DNA of 24,466 bases from DASRZM01 sp035686365 (GCA_035686365.1 DASRZM010000102.1:1-24466); one strand, 5' to 3'; shown: positions 1-7,957, counted from the stretch's first letter. The notes: generated by a model not told the origin, from the letters alone. Translations and numbers: made by a program.

Positions 1-299
1 AGCTCGAAGACGGCATGCACGGTGCCGCGCCCGGGTTTCACGAACTCGATGCTGCCGGACTGGTCCCAGACGATGTAGTCCGGGCCCAGGCAGCGCAGCA
101 CCGGGATCATCCGGAACGGATCGGTCATTGCGAACAGGCTGCCGCCGAAGTGGGTGCCCACGTAGTTGGCGTTGTACCAGCGCCGCCGCAGCCGCACGCG
201 CGCGCTGCGCCAATCGGCGCCGATCGCCAGCACGCGGATGCCCGCGAACAGGAACGGCGGCCACAGGTTCATCAGCAGTCGCAGCCGGCGCGGCGTCAT
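1..299 (-). CDS. DUF4442 (hotdog-fold, thioesterase-like) protein, C-terminus outside window
   Basis: The minus-strand reading frame begins at ATG 299 and runs off the left edge of the window, leaving 99 complete codons. It starts MTPRRLRLLMNLWPPFLFAG and continues through NYVGTHFGGSLFAMTDPF and LGPDYIVWDQSGSIEFVKPG. This arrangement (an N-terminal helix with NLWPPF, then a THFGGSLFAM hotdog helix) is what I recall of the DUF4442 family, which is related to acyl-CoA thioesterases and PaaI-like proteins. The substrate is unknown. The Shine-Dalgarno sequence is poor (CGGGGAT upstream). About 320 bp of non-coding DNA separate it from cnoX, so it probably has its own promoter. The family call rests on recognised motifs only; the frame and start are reliable. 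Confidence 0.72.
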   Translation of the reverse strand, partial: MTPRRLRLLMNLWPPFLFAGIRVLAIGADWRSARVRLRRRWYNANYVGTHFGGSLFAMTDPFRMIPVLRCLGPDYIVWDQSGSIEFVKPGRGTVHAVFE

Positions 300-397
300 C
301 GTGCGATCCCCGGGAATCACCGAAAGGCCCGGAAGCGTAGCCGAAGCACGTCCGGGGCGCCGGATGTCTCGCTCCGTAGGCCGGTCCGCGGGCCGGT

Positions 398-480
398 GAC
401 GGTTTCCGGGGCCGCCGCAAGTACATCCGAAGTAGGCTGCCGACGCGCCATCCATGGCGCGTACGCCCCCGGAAACCGTC
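398..480. repeat. Long inverted repeat with internal palindrome
   Basis: The left arm GACGGTTTCCGGGGC (398-412) pairs with the right arm GCCCCCGGAAACCGTC (465-480), apart from one extra C. The loop carries a second near-perfect palindrome at 443-462, CGCGCCAT-CC-ATGGCGCG. The same inner palindrome recurs at 24449-24466. The structure could be a dispersed extragenic element or a strong RNA hairpin in the leader of the DUF4442 gene. Confidence 0.75.
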
Positions 481-501
481 CCCGCCCCGCGGCCCTCATG
501 C

Positions 502-609
502 TTCCGTTTCGTGTCGCCGTCGCCTTGTAGGAGCCGGCGTTGCCGGCGATCCGCGCAGCGACGACGCCGGTCGAACCCGCGTGGGAGCGGCCCATGGCCG
601 CGATCGGCC
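502..609 (+). repeat. REP-like doublet, copy A
   Basis: There are two palindromic modules. The first begins GTAGGAGC at 527 and contains the GCCGGCGTTGCCGGC hairpin ending in GAT at 550. The second begins GTGGGAGC at 581 and contains GCGGCCCATGGCCGC followed by GATCGGCC to 609. A leader TTCGTGTCGCC precedes the first module. Copy B at 1561-1665 has the same modules in inverted orientation. GTAG-headed imperfect palindromes are typical REP elements mobilised in trans by RAYT (TnpA-REP) transposases in Xanthomonadales and Pseudomonas; no RAYT gene lies in this window. Confidence 0.8.
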
Positions 610-619
610 GAGCGAACGC

Positions 620-1480
620 TCAGAACAGCAGCGAAGCCATCCGCCGCCGATAGCGCCCGACGATTTCCTCGTCCCCGATGACCCGAAAGGCATCGAGCAG
701 CGCGCGTCTTGGCAGCCCGCCGTCGAACTCCCGGTCGCGCTGCAGCATCTCCAGATACTGCTCCAGGCCGTCCTCGGCCTGGCCCTCCAGCAGCAGCCGG
801 GTGCCCAGCTGGTAGCGGGCGCGCAGGTCACCGGGATCCTGCGCGATCGCCGCGCGCAGCTGCGCATGCGACGGTGCGTCGGCGACCACGCGCGAGATGT
901 CCAGGTAGCTGCGCACGCGGCGCGCGCGGTCATCGTCGGCGAACTCCTCGGGCAGGCCCGCGACGATCCGGCCGGCTTCGTCGGGTTGCCCCGTGGTCAG
1001 CAGAGCCACGGCGAGGTCGAGCTGGAGCTCGTGGCTGCCGGGCTCGCGCGCAATCGCCTCGCGCAGGTGTACGACGCGGTCCGCAGGATCCAGGGCATCG
1101 AGTCCGGCGCCGGGCTGCTCGCCGTCGTCCCCGGTCGGGACGATGCCGTGTCGCGTCAGCAGCTCGCGCACGGCCGACTCGGGCACCGCGCCCATGAAGC
1201 CGTCGACCGGGCGTCCGTCCTTGAGCAGCATCACCGTGGGCAGCGAGCGGATGCCGAACATCCCGGCCAGCTGCATTTCGGCGTCGGTATCGACCTTGGC
1301 CAGCTCGAAGGCACCGCCATAGTCGGCCGCGACCTTCTCCAGCACCGGCTTGAGCTGCTTGCACGGCCCGCACCATTCGGCCCAGAAATCCACCAGCACC
1401 GGCACTTCGGTCGAGCGTTGCAGGACCTTCTGCTCGAAGTTGGCGGCTGTGGCGTCGAAAACGTAGCTTGCAGCGTCCAT
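620..1480 (-). CDS. cnoX: Thioredoxin-TPR co-chaperone CnoX/YbbN
   Basis: This 286-residue protein has an N-terminal thioredoxin domain (about residues 1-110) and an alpha-helical TPR-like C-terminal half (about 120-286), the CnoX/YbbN layout and usual length. The active site WCGPC is intact at residues 36-40 (C37 and C40). E. coli YbbN has lost the first cysteine, so this version is more like the redox-active Caulobacter type. In studied bacteria CnoX holds unfolding proteins during hypochlorous or oxidative stress and hands them to GroEL or DnaK; that role is inferred here. The ATG at 1480 has a good CAGGAG ribosome site seven bases upstream. The gene stands alone, between two inverted copies of the same palindromic doublet. 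Confidence 0.9.
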   Translation of the reverse strand: MDAASYVFDATAANFEQKVLQRSTEVPVLVDFWAEWCGPCKQLKPVLEKVAADYGGAFELAKVDTDAEMQLAGMFGIRSLPTVMLLKDGRPVDGFMGAVPESAVRELLTRHGIVPTGDDGEQPGAGLDALDPADRVVHLREAIAREPGSHELQLDLAVALLTTGQPDEAGRIVAGLPEEFADDDRARRVRSYLDISRVVADAPSHAQLRAAIAQDPGDLRARYQLGTRLLLEGQAEDGLEQYLEMLQRDREFDGGLPRRALLDAFRVIGDEEIVGRYRRRMASLLF

Positions 1481-1689
1481 CGGGCTCCTGGAAGTCGGGT
1501 CTGGATGGGGATCTATGGTGTGGGCGGCGGGAAATCAAGCGTTGGGGGAGGTCGCGGTGGGCCGATCGCGGCCATGGGCCGCTCCCACGCGCATTGGCGG
1601 GTGTTGTCGCAGTGCACATCGCCGGCAACGCCGGCTCCTACAGGGCGAAGGCGACACGAGACGAAGGCGGGAGGGCCGTGGACCGGCTT
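1481..1689. other. Non-coding interval between semiSWEET and cnoX
   Basis: These 209 bp hold the cnoX leader (near 1481-1550) and REP-like doublet copy B. I found no gene and no convincing promoter hexamers. Confidence 0.6.
1561..1665 (-). repeat. REP-like doublet, copy B (inverted relative to copy A)
   Basis: Read on the minus strand, this repeats copy A in the same order: leader TTCGTCTCGTGTCGCC, a GTAGGAGC hairpin module (1618-1641), a spacer, then a GTGGGAGC hairpin module ending GATCGGC (1561-1590). The hairpin modules match copy A almost base for base, while the 28-bp spacer between them has diverged. The two copies therefore form a large inverted repeat around cnoX. Confidence 0.8.
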
Positions 1690-1950
1690 TCAGCCGTAGC
1701 GGAGTTTCATGGCCAGGATCCCGGCCGCCAGTAGCAGCGTGATCACATTGCACACGATCATCGGCCAGGAGTGCAGCACGATCCCGTACGCCAGCCAGAA
1801 GCCCACGCCCACGGTGAACACCGCGTACATCAGCAGCGAGATGCCGTGCGTATCGCGCGTGCGCCAGGTCCTGACCGCCTGCGGGACGAACGCGATCGTG
1901 GTCAGCGTCGCCGCGACCGCGCCGATCCAGTGCAGACTCCAGTAGCTCAC
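1690..1950 (-). CDS. SemiSWEET family sugar transporter (PQ-loop, 86 aa)
   Basis: This 86-residue membrane protein has three hydrophobic segments (about residues 5-25, 38-58 and 62-82). The PQ-loop signature FVPQAVRTWRTRDTHGIS is at residues 21-38, as in bacterial SemiSWEETs, which work as dimers of three-helix bundles and carry sugars down their gradient. The size is right for the family. The start is GTG at 1950. Its G and the following TGA form a GTGA overlap with the stop of the upstream amidohydrolase, so translation is coupled; an upstream ATG in the same frame lies inside the amidohydrolase gene and is unlikely. The sugar is unknown. Pairing with a secreted hydrolase hints at a scavenging unit, but that is inference. 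Confidence 0.87.
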   Translation of the reverse strand: MSYWSLHWIGAVAATLTTIAFVPQAVRTWRTRDTHGISLLMYAVFTVGVGFWLAYGIVLHSWPMIVCNVITLLLAAGILAMKLRYG

Positions 1951-3245
1951 TGGGGCGCCGGCGACTTGTGGACGGTGCCGCCCTTCATGACGAACTGCAC
2001 CTGTCGCATCAGCGAAATGTCCTGGAGCGGATCTCCGCGCACCGCGACGATGTCGGCATGCTTGCCCGGCGCGATCGAGCCCAGGTTGTCCCATTCGCCC
2101 AGCAGCTGGGCTGCGTTCCTGGTAGCGGACTGCAATGCCAGGTTGGCCGGCATCCCGGCCTCGACCATCAGGACGAACTCCCGGGCATTGTCGCCGTGCG
2201 GGAACACGCCGGCGTCGGTCCCGAACGCGATCGGTACGCCGGCCCGGTAGGCGCGGCCGAAAGTCCCGGCGATCAGCGGCCCGACGGCCAGCGCCTTGGG
2301 GCGCACGATTTCCGGGTAGTAGTCCGGCTGGACCGCCATCTCGCCGACGAACACGCCTGCCGAGATGGTCGGCACGTACCAGGTGCCGCTCTCCTTCATC
2401 ATCTTCATGGTCTGCTCGGACATGTAGGTGCCGTGCTCGATCGAGTCCACGCCACCCAGGACCGCTCGCTGCATGCCCTCGTCGCCGTGTGCATGGGCCG
2501 CCACCTTGTAGCCGTAGTCGCGCGCGGTCTCGACGATGGCCCGGATCTCATCCACCGTGAACTGCGGGTTCTGACTGTTCTTGGCGAAGCTCAGCACGCC
2601 GCCGGTGGCGGTGATCTTGATCAGGTCCGAGCCTTCCTTGTAGCGCTGGCGTACCGCGCGGCGCGCCTGGTCCTGCCCACTGATCACACCGTCTTCGGGG
2701 CCCGGGTAGCCGAGCGCATCGGCCAGTTCGCGGCTGATGCCGTTGGTGGGATCGGCGTGGCCTCCGGTGGTGGCGATGGACGTGCCGGCGGCGAAGATGC
2801 GCGGCCCCTGGATGTGGCCCTGGTCGATGGCGTCGCGCAGGGCCGGCGTGATCGAGCCGCCCAGGTCGCGCACGGTGGTGAAGCCGGCCTGCAGTGTCGT
2901 TGCGGCATAGCCGACCGCGCGGAACGCGTAGTCCTCCGGATCCAGCCGGAAACCCTCGGAGTACGCCTGCCTGCTGGTCTGCCCGCGCAGGTGCACGTGG
3001 CTGTCGATCAGACCGGGCAGGCAGGTGTGGGCCGACAGGTCCACCACCCTCTCGCCGGACGCAGGTGCCGGCGCGCCCGCCCTCACCTCGGCGATGCGGC
3101 CGTCCCGCACCACGATGGTGTGCGGACCGGCCAGCGCCGCGCGCTCGGCGTCGAACAGGTCGCCGCAGGCGACCAGCGTGGTCTGCGCCAGTGCGTGGGT
3201 GGGCAGCAGCAGGCAGGCCAAGGCGAGCGGCACGCGCGTGTTCAT
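1947..3245 (-). CDS. Secreted metal-dependent amidohydrolase (Xaa-Pro dipeptidase-like, M38)
   Basis: This 432-residue protein carries a Sec signal peptide (MNTRVPLALACLLLPTHALA, cleavage about residue 20). The amidohydrolase barrel has its metal ligands in order: H83-x-H85 in GLIDSHVHLRG, K210 in DLIKITATGG (the lysine normally carboxylated), H251/H253 in KVAAHAHGDEG, H271 in IEHGTY and D344 in FGTDAG. The C-terminal GSIAPGKHADIVAV strand is typical of the superfamily. Relatives with this layout are binuclear zinc peptidases or imidazolonepropionase-like hydrolases that act on dipeptides with C-terminal Pro, Arg or hydrophobic residues; the exact substrate cannot be read here. The ATG at 3245 has a GGAG ribosome site. 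The stop overlaps the SemiSWEET start by four bases. Confidence 0.88.
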   Translation of the reverse strand: MNTRVPLALACLLLPTHALAQTTLVACGDLFDAERAALAGPHTIVVRDGRIAEVRAGAPAPASGERVVDLSAHTCLPGLIDSHVHLRGQTSRQAYSEGFRLDPEDYAFRAVGYAATTLQAGFTTVRDLGGSITPALRDAIDQGHIQGPRIFAAGTSIATTGGHADPTNGISRELADALGYPGPEDGVISGQDQARRAVRQRYKEGSDLIKITATGGVLSFAKNSQNPQFTVDEIRAIVETARDYGYKVAAHAHGDEGMQRAVLGGVDSIEHGTYMSEQTMKMMKESGTWYVPTISAGVFVGEMAVQPDYYPEIVRPKALAVGPLIAGTFGRAYRAGVPIAFGTDAGVFPHGDNAREFVLMVEAGMPANLALQSATRNAAQLLGEWDNLGSIAPGKHADIVAVRGDPLQDISLMRQVQFVMKGGTVHKSPAPQ

Positions 3246-3278
3246 GGCATCTCCGGTCCGGTCTTCACGAAAGTCGCG

Positions 3279-3284
3279 ATGATA
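3279..3284 (-). promoter_or_regulatory. Candidate -10 element of the amidohydrolase-semiSWEET operon
   Basis: TATCAT reads on the minus strand, 34 bases upstream of the amidohydrolase ATG, in otherwise very GC-rich DNA. The matching -35 position (about 3302-3307, GGTCGC) is poor, so this is only a candidate. Confidence 0.35.
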
Positions 3285-3424
3285 CGCGCCTGCCGCCGCC
3301 CGCGACCCGGGCCGTTGGTCCCGGGGGCGCCGGGTTCCGCCCCATACCGCACTGCGGTAGGCTGACCGGCCTCCGGCCGGCGCTTCGCAGGGCGCCGGCC
3401 CCACGCTGACAGCCGCCGCCCGCC

Positions 3425-6043
3425 ATGGAAGACACACCCGAACCGAAGGCCTACCAGCCCGGGCCGATCGACGCCGCTGCCCAGGACTACTGGTCGCGGA
3501 CCAGGGCCTACGAGGTCGTCGAGGACCGCTCCCTGCCCAAGTACTACTGCCTCTCGATGCTGCCGTACCCCTCCGGTGCGCTGCACATGGGCCACGTACG
3601 CAACTACACCATCGGCGATGTCATCAGCCGCTACCAGCGCATGCTCGGCAAGAACGTGCTGCAGCCGATGGGCTGGGACGCCTTCGGCCTGCCGGCCGAG
3701 AACGCGGCGATCAGGAACCGCGTGCCGCCCGCGCAATGGACCTACCGCAACATCGAGCTCATGCGCGAACAGTTCCGGCGCATGGGCTTCGCCTATGACT
3801 GGTCGCGCGAATTCGCCACCTGCAAGCCGCAGTACTACGTGCACGAACAGCGCATGTTCGTGCGCCTGTTCCGCAAGGGCCTGGTCTACCGCAGGGCGGC
3901 CCTGGTGAACTGGGACCCGGTCGACCAGACCGTGCTGGCCAACGAGCAGGTCATCGACGGGCGAGGCTGGCGCTCCGGCGCGCTGGTGGAAAAGCGCGAG
4001 ATTCCGCAGTGGTTCCTGAAGATCACCGCCTACGCCGACGAACTGCTCGACAACCTCGACCGGATGCCCGGCTGGCCCGAGGCGGTCAAGACCATGCAGC
4101 GCAACTGGATCGGACGTTCCGAGGGACTGGACATCCAGTTCGAAGTCGAGCCCCTGGCCGAGCCGCTGCACGTGTTCACCACGCGCCCGGACACGCTCAT
4201 GGGCGTGACCTACATGGCGGTGGCGCCCGAGCACCCGGTCGCCAAGTGGGCCGCGAGCGGCAACGCCGGGCTGCGCACCTTCCTCGAGGAGTGCGCGCAC
4301 GGCGGCACCTCCGAGGCCGAACTCGAGACCCAGGAAAAGCGCGGCATGCCCACCGGCCTGTATGCGATCCATCCGGTCAGCGGCGAGAAGCTGCCGGTGT
4401 GGGTGGCCAACTTCGTGCTGATGAGCTACGGCACCGGCGCGGTGATGGCGGTTCCGGGCCACGACCAGCGCGACTTCGAGTTCGCCCACCGCTACGGCCT
4501 TCCGATCCGGCAGGTGATCGAGGTCGAGGGCGAGGCCTACGATCCGGACACCTGGCAGGACTGGTACGCGGACCGGGCGCACCCGGGCATGCGCGTGGTC
4601 AATTCCGGTGCACTGGACGGGCGCGGCTACCGGGAGGCGTGCGACTATCTGGCCGATGCGCTCGGCCGCAAGGGCAAGGCCACGCGCCGGGTCAATTACC
4701 GGTTGCGCGACTGGGGCGTCTCGCGCCAGCGCTACTGGGGCTGTCCGGTCCCGATGGTGCATTGCCCGGAGTGCGGCCCGGTGGCGGTGCCCGAGGACGA
4801 GCTGCCGGTGGTGCTGCCCGAGGACGTGGAATTCATGGGCACCGGCTCGCCGCTGAAGTCGGACCCGCAGTGGCGGACGACCTCGTGCCCCGAGTGCGGC
4901 GGCCCGGCCGAGCGCGACACCGACACCTTCGACACCTTCATGGAGTCGAGCTGGTACTACGCGCGCTACTGCTGCCCGGGCGCCGAGGACATCGTGGACT
5001 CGCGCGCCAACTACTGGCTGCCGGTGGACCAGTACATCGGCGGCATCGAGCACGCGATCCTGCACCTGCTGTACTTCCGCTTCTTCCACAAGCTGCTGCG
5101 CGATGCCGGCTTCATCGACAGCGACGAGCCGGCCACCCACCTGCTGTGCCAGGGCATGGTCGTGGCCGAGACCTTCTACCGGGAGCACGCCGACGGCTCG
5201 GTGAGCTGGTACAACCCGGCCGAGGTCGAGGTCCGCCGCGACGAGCGCGGGCGCGTCGCCGGTGCGGTGCTGCGGGCCGACGGTGCGCCGGTTGCGATCG
5301 GCGCCATCGAGAAGATGGCCAAGTCCCGGAACAACGGTGTGGACCCGCAGCTCATGATCGACCGCTACGGTGCCGACACCGTGCGGCTGTTCTCGATGTT
5401 TGCCGCGCCCCCGGACCAGTCGCTGGAATGGAGCGAGGCCGGCGTGGAGGGGATGAGCCGATTCCTGAAGCGTCTTTGGGCCCTGGCACAACGCCACAGC
5501 GGGCGCGCTCCGGCGCCGGCGCTGGAGGTCGACGCTCTCGATGGACCGCAGCGTGCACTGCGCACCAAGGTGCACGAGACCATCGCCAAGGTCGGCGACG
5601 ACATCGGCCGCCGCCATGCTTTCAACACGGCGATCGCCGCCATCATGGAACTGCTGAATGCTCTGGGCCGCTTCGAGGACGACTCGTCGGCCGGCCGTGC
5701 ATTGATGCAGGAAGCGCTGGAGGCCGTGACGCTGATGCTCAACCCCATCGCGCCGCACACCAGCCACGCTCTGTGGCAGCTGCTGGGGCACCCCGAGCAA
5801 CTGCTCGAGGACGTGCCGTTCCCGGTGGCCGACGAGACCGCACGGGTGCGCGAGCGCGTGACCCTGGCAGTCCAGGTCAACGGCAAGCTGCGCGCCACCA
5901 TCGAAGTGACGCCGGACACCCCGCGCGATACCGTGCAGGAGATCGCCCTGGCCGAGCCGGGCGTCCGGCGCTTCACCGAGGGCCTGCAGGTACGCAAGGT
6001 GATCGTTGTTCCGGGGAAGATCGTCAACGTGGTGGTGGGGTGA
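3425..6043 (+). CDS. leuS: Leucyl-tRNA synthetase
   Basis: This 872-residue class Ia synthetase (E. coli 860) charges tRNA-Leu with leucine. Seen in order: YCLSMLPYPSGALHMGH with HMGH at residues 54-57; the CP1 editing domain with TTRPDTLMGVTYMAVAPEHP and GTGAVMAVPGHDQRDFEFA; a zinc-type insert with two CPEC motifs; DTFDTFMESSWYYARY; the signature loop KMAKS at residues 630-634, in place of KMSKS; and the anticodon-binding and C-terminal tRNA-binding domains ending KIVNVVVG. The ATG at 3425 agrees with relatives that have a 15-25 residue lead before the first conserved block, although no strong ribosome site precedes it. In most gammaproteobacteria lptE and holA follow directly; here an fnr-type gene begins 31 bp after the stop. 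Confidence 0.98.
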   Translation: MEDTPEPKAYQPGPIDAAAQDYWSRTRAYEVVEDRSLPKYYCLSMLPYPSGALHMGHVRNYTIGDVISRYQRMLGKNVLQPMGWDAFGLPAENAAIRNRVPPAQWTYRNIELMREQFRRMGFAYDWSREFATCKPQYYVHEQRMFVRLFRKGLVYRRAALVNWDPVDQTVLANEQVIDGRGWRSGALVEKREIPQWFLKITAYADELLDNLDRMPGWPEAVKTMQRNWIGRSEGLDIQFEVEPLAEPLHVFTTRPDTLMGVTYMAVAPEHPVAKWAASGNAGLRTFLEECAHGGTSEAELETQEKRGMPTGLYAIHPVSGEKLPVWVANFVLMSYGTGAVMAVPGHDQRDFEFAHRYGLPIRQVIEVEGEAYDPDTWQDWYADRAHPGMRVVNSGALDGRGYREACDYLADALGRKGKATRRVNYRLRDWGVSRQRYWGCPVPMVHCPECGPVAVPEDELPVVLPEDVEFMGTGSPLKSDPQWRTTSCPECGGPAERDTDTFDTFMESSWYYARYCCPGAEDIVDSRANYWLPVDQYIGGIEHAILHLLYFRFFHKLLRDAGFIDSDEPATHLLCQGMVVAETFYREHADGSVSWYNPAEVEVRRDERGRVAGAVLRADGAPVAIGAIEKMAKSRNNGVDPQLMIDRYGADTVRLFSMFAAPPDQSLEWSEAGVEGMSRFLKRLWALAQRHSGRAPAPALEVDALDGPQRALRTKVHETIAKVGDDIGRRHAFNTAIAAIMELLNALGRFEDDSSAGRALMQEALEAVTLMLNPIAPHTSHALWQLLGHPEQLLEDVPFPVADETARVRERVTLAVQVNGKLRATIEVTPDTPRDTVQEIALAEPGVRRFTEGLQVRKVIVVPGKIVNVVVG

Positions 6044-6074
6044 GTCCGGCACCGCCAGACCAGGAGATGGGCAC

Positions 6075-6830
6075 ATGTCCCAGTCCGAAACGCCGGTGAT
6101 CGACATCAAGGCGCTGCGTCGCAGCTGCGCCACCTGTTCGCTGACGCAGTTGTGCCTGCCGGCCACGATCGGCACCGAGGACATGGCGCGGCTGGACGAC
6201 ATCGTCAAGCGCCGCAGCAGAGTGGCGCGCGGCGGGCGGCTGTACCGGCAGGGCGACCGCCTGGAAGTGCTGTTCGCGGCGCTCGGCGGGGCGTTCAAGA
6301 CCACCGCGATCTCGCCGGAAGGCGACGAGCAGGTGATCGGATTTCACCTGCCCGGTGAGCTGATCGGACTCGACGGCATCGGCAGCGGCCGTTTCCAGTG
6401 CGACGCGGTGGCCCTGGAGGATGCCGAGGTCTGCGAAGTGCCGTTCGAGCGCCTGGAGTCGCTGGCCGCGCAGATTCCCGGCCTGCAGCGACAGCTGCTG
6501 CGCATCATCGGCCGCGGCATGGATCGCGATCAGTCGCATCTGGAGATGCTGGGGCGCAAGCAGGCCGGCGAGCGCGTTGCGCTGTTCCTGCACTCGCTGA
6601 GCGAGCGTTACCGGATCCTGGGCCAGCGCGACGACCAGTTCTCGCTGCCGATGGCGCGCGAGGAGATCGCCAGCTACCTGGGCATGGTCATCGAGACCGT
6701 CAGCCGCACCCTGACGCGGTTGCGCGACGACGGCCTGATCGCGGTGCGCGGCCGCCAGGTGCGCATCCTCGACCCGGGTCGGCTGCGCGAGATCGCCCAT
6801 GGCGCCGAGGCGTTGCGCGACCGGGCTTGA
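6075..6830 (+). CDS. fnr: Fnr/Anr-type oxygen-sensing transcription regulator, paralogue 1
   Basis: This 251-residue Crp/Fnr regulator (E. coli Fnr 250) has C18-x2-C21-x5-C27 at the N-terminus and C120 in AEVCEVPF, matching the four [4Fe-4S] ligands C20, C23, C29 and C122 of E. coli Fnr, so it should lose its dimer form in oxygen. The cyclic-nucleotide-type beta roll occupies about residues 35-125, followed by the dimer helix and a helix-turn-helix with IETVSR at 206-211; the E-xx-SR recognition residues predict TTGAT-N4-ATCAA binding. The ATG at 6075 has an AGGAGA site and defines a normal Fnr N-terminus; an in-frame ATG upstream lies in leuS. It sits where lptE would be expected and may be co-transcribed with leuS. 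Six candidate target boxes follow within 15 kb. Confidence 0.92.
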   Translation: MSQSETPVIDIKALRRSCATCSLTQLCLPATIGTEDMARLDDIVKRRSRVARGGRLYRQGDRLEVLFAALGGAFKTTAISPEGDEQVIGFHLPGELIGLDGIGSGRFQCDAVALEDAEVCEVPFERLESLAAQIPGLQRQLLRIIGRGMDRDQSHLEMLGRKQAGERVALFLHSLSERYRILGQRDDQFSLPMAREEIASYLGMVIETVSRTLTRLRDDGLIAVRGRQVRILDPGRLREIAHGAEALRDRA

Positions 6831-6941
6831 GCGCGCACAGGGCCCCGGTTGCGTGCGTGCACCACACCGGCCCGGCGGTGCCGGTCGCGCCGAGAAACCG
6901 CAACCGCGGCCGTGTGGCGCGTTGGTGCGATGCGGTCACCG

Positions 6942-7772
6942 TCAGTGCCGCATGAACACCGGGACGGTGGCGTCGGCGAGCAGCTCGCGGGTCGCGCCCC
7001 CGAGGATCCATTCGCGCAGCCGCGTGCGGCCATAGGCGCCCATCACCAGCCAATCCAGCTCCAGCGAGGCGCACTCGTCCAGCAGCGCGGCGCCGGCTTC
7101 GCTGTCGCTGGTCTCCAGGGACCGGACGGTCGCTTCGATGCCGTGACGCGCCAGGTGCGCCTGCAGGTCGAGTTCGGGTACGTCGACGACGCGGCGCCCG
7201 GCCCGTGCGTGGCGCCCGTCCAGGATGGTCACCGAGTCGGCCAGCTGCAGCAGCGGCAATGCCGACTGTACGGCGCGCGTGGCCTCGATCGACCCGTTCC
7301 AGCCGATGCCCGCGCGCTCCAGGCGCAGCGGTTTCGCGGTTTCGCTCTCGGGCACGACCAGGCAGGGTAGAGCGCAGTCGACGACGAGCTGGCCCACGGT
7401 GCCCGCGCCTTGCCACATCTGGGTTTCGGAGCGGCCCAGGACCAGCAGGTCGTGCCAGTTGCCCACGTAGCCGAGCATGTCCGCCACATGGCCTTCGGCG
7501 ACCCGCCAGGCGGGCTCGGCGACGCCGCGTTCCCTTGCCCAGCGCTCGAACTCGGAGGCACGCGCGCGGGCCGCTTCCCGGTGGTCGCTGGCGTAGGCGG
7601 CCAAGGCAGCGGCCACGGCCGAGGCGTCGGGCAGGGCGACGGCGATGGGCGGCTCACACACGTACAGGGCCGTCAACGGCGACTGCAGGCGCGCGGCGAG
7701 TTCCACCGCGGCGCGCAGGCTCTGGGTCCAGGCTGCGAAGCCGGTGGCGTGGACCAGGATGTCGGGATTCAT
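6942..7772 (-). CDS. Tandem-domain universal stress protein (UspA family)
   Basis: This 276-residue protein consists of two Usp folds (about residues 1-140 and 150-276). The C-terminal domain ends LDWLVMGAYGRTRLREWILGG, close to the nucleotide-binding pattern G-x2-G-x9-G(S/T), with Gly where Ser or Thr is usual. Usp proteins of this tandem kind are often induced by Fnr or Anr and aid survival in anoxic energy starvation. The ATG at 7772 has a CAGGAG site; a longer in-frame start at 7829 would fall inside the predicted promoter. An Fnr box and a -10 lie just upstream, fitting anaerobic induction. The gene converges on fnr paralogue 1. Confidence 0.9.
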   Translation of the reverse strand: MNPDILVHATGFAAWTQSLRAAVELAARLQSPLTALYVCEPPIAVALPDASAVAAALAAYASDHREAARARASEFERWARERGVAEPAWRVAEGHVADMLGYVGNWHDLLVLGRSETQMWQGAGTVGQLVVDCALPCLVVPESETAKPLRLERAGIGWNGSIEATRAVQSALPLLQLADSVTILDGRHARAGRRVVDVPELDLQAHLARHGIEATVRSLETSDSEAGAALLDECASLELDWLVMGAYGRTRLREWILGGATRELLADATVPVFMRH

Positions 7773-7801
7773 GGACGGGCTCCTGCGCGTGTCCTGGCCA
7801 G

Positions 7802-7842
7802 ACGATACCGCGGCGGTGCCCGGCCGCATTGATCGCCGTCAA
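7802..7842 (-). promoter_or_regulatory. Fnr-type box with -10, usp promoter
   Basis: The box TTGATCGCCGTCAA lies at 7829-7842. On the minus strand a -10 hexamer TATCGT lies at 7807-7802, with its centre 31 bp from the box centre. This puts the box about 41 bp upstream of a start near 7795 (class II Fnr geometry) and leaves a 22-nt leader containing the CAGGAG site. Confidence 0.72.
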
Positions 7843-7957
7843 TCCGCACGCGCGGACCCGGCGTCGCGTGGACTTGATCCAGCTCATGGCGCGGACCGGG
7901 TCCGAACCCCATCGTGGGCGGCAACGACGCATGGCGCCCCGAGCCCGAAATCCGACG

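Larger units (their letters stand above)
300..619. other. Non-coding interval with stem-loop and REP-like doublet
   Basis: This 320-bp stretch upstream of the DUF4442 gene and downstream of cnoX has no convincing gene; the frames open across it give arginine/alanine-rich nonsense. It holds a long inverted repeat at 398-480 and a two-module palindromic element at 502-609, each listed separately. I see no clear sigma70 promoter. Confidence 0.6.

Noticed and set aside
581..1699. 372-codon plus-strand frame over cnoX
   Set aside because: Runs antisense through the CnoX thioredoxin/TPR gene and through both REP doublets; no domain.
3242..6304. 1020-codon open frame on the minus strand opposite leuS
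   Set aside because: It is the GC-rich shadow of leuS (872 residues with full synthetase motifs); its translation has no recognisable domain.
6831..6941. Terminator between convergent fnr and usp
   Set aside because: GC-rich inverted segments exist but none is followed by a T-run on either strand, so no terminator is called.
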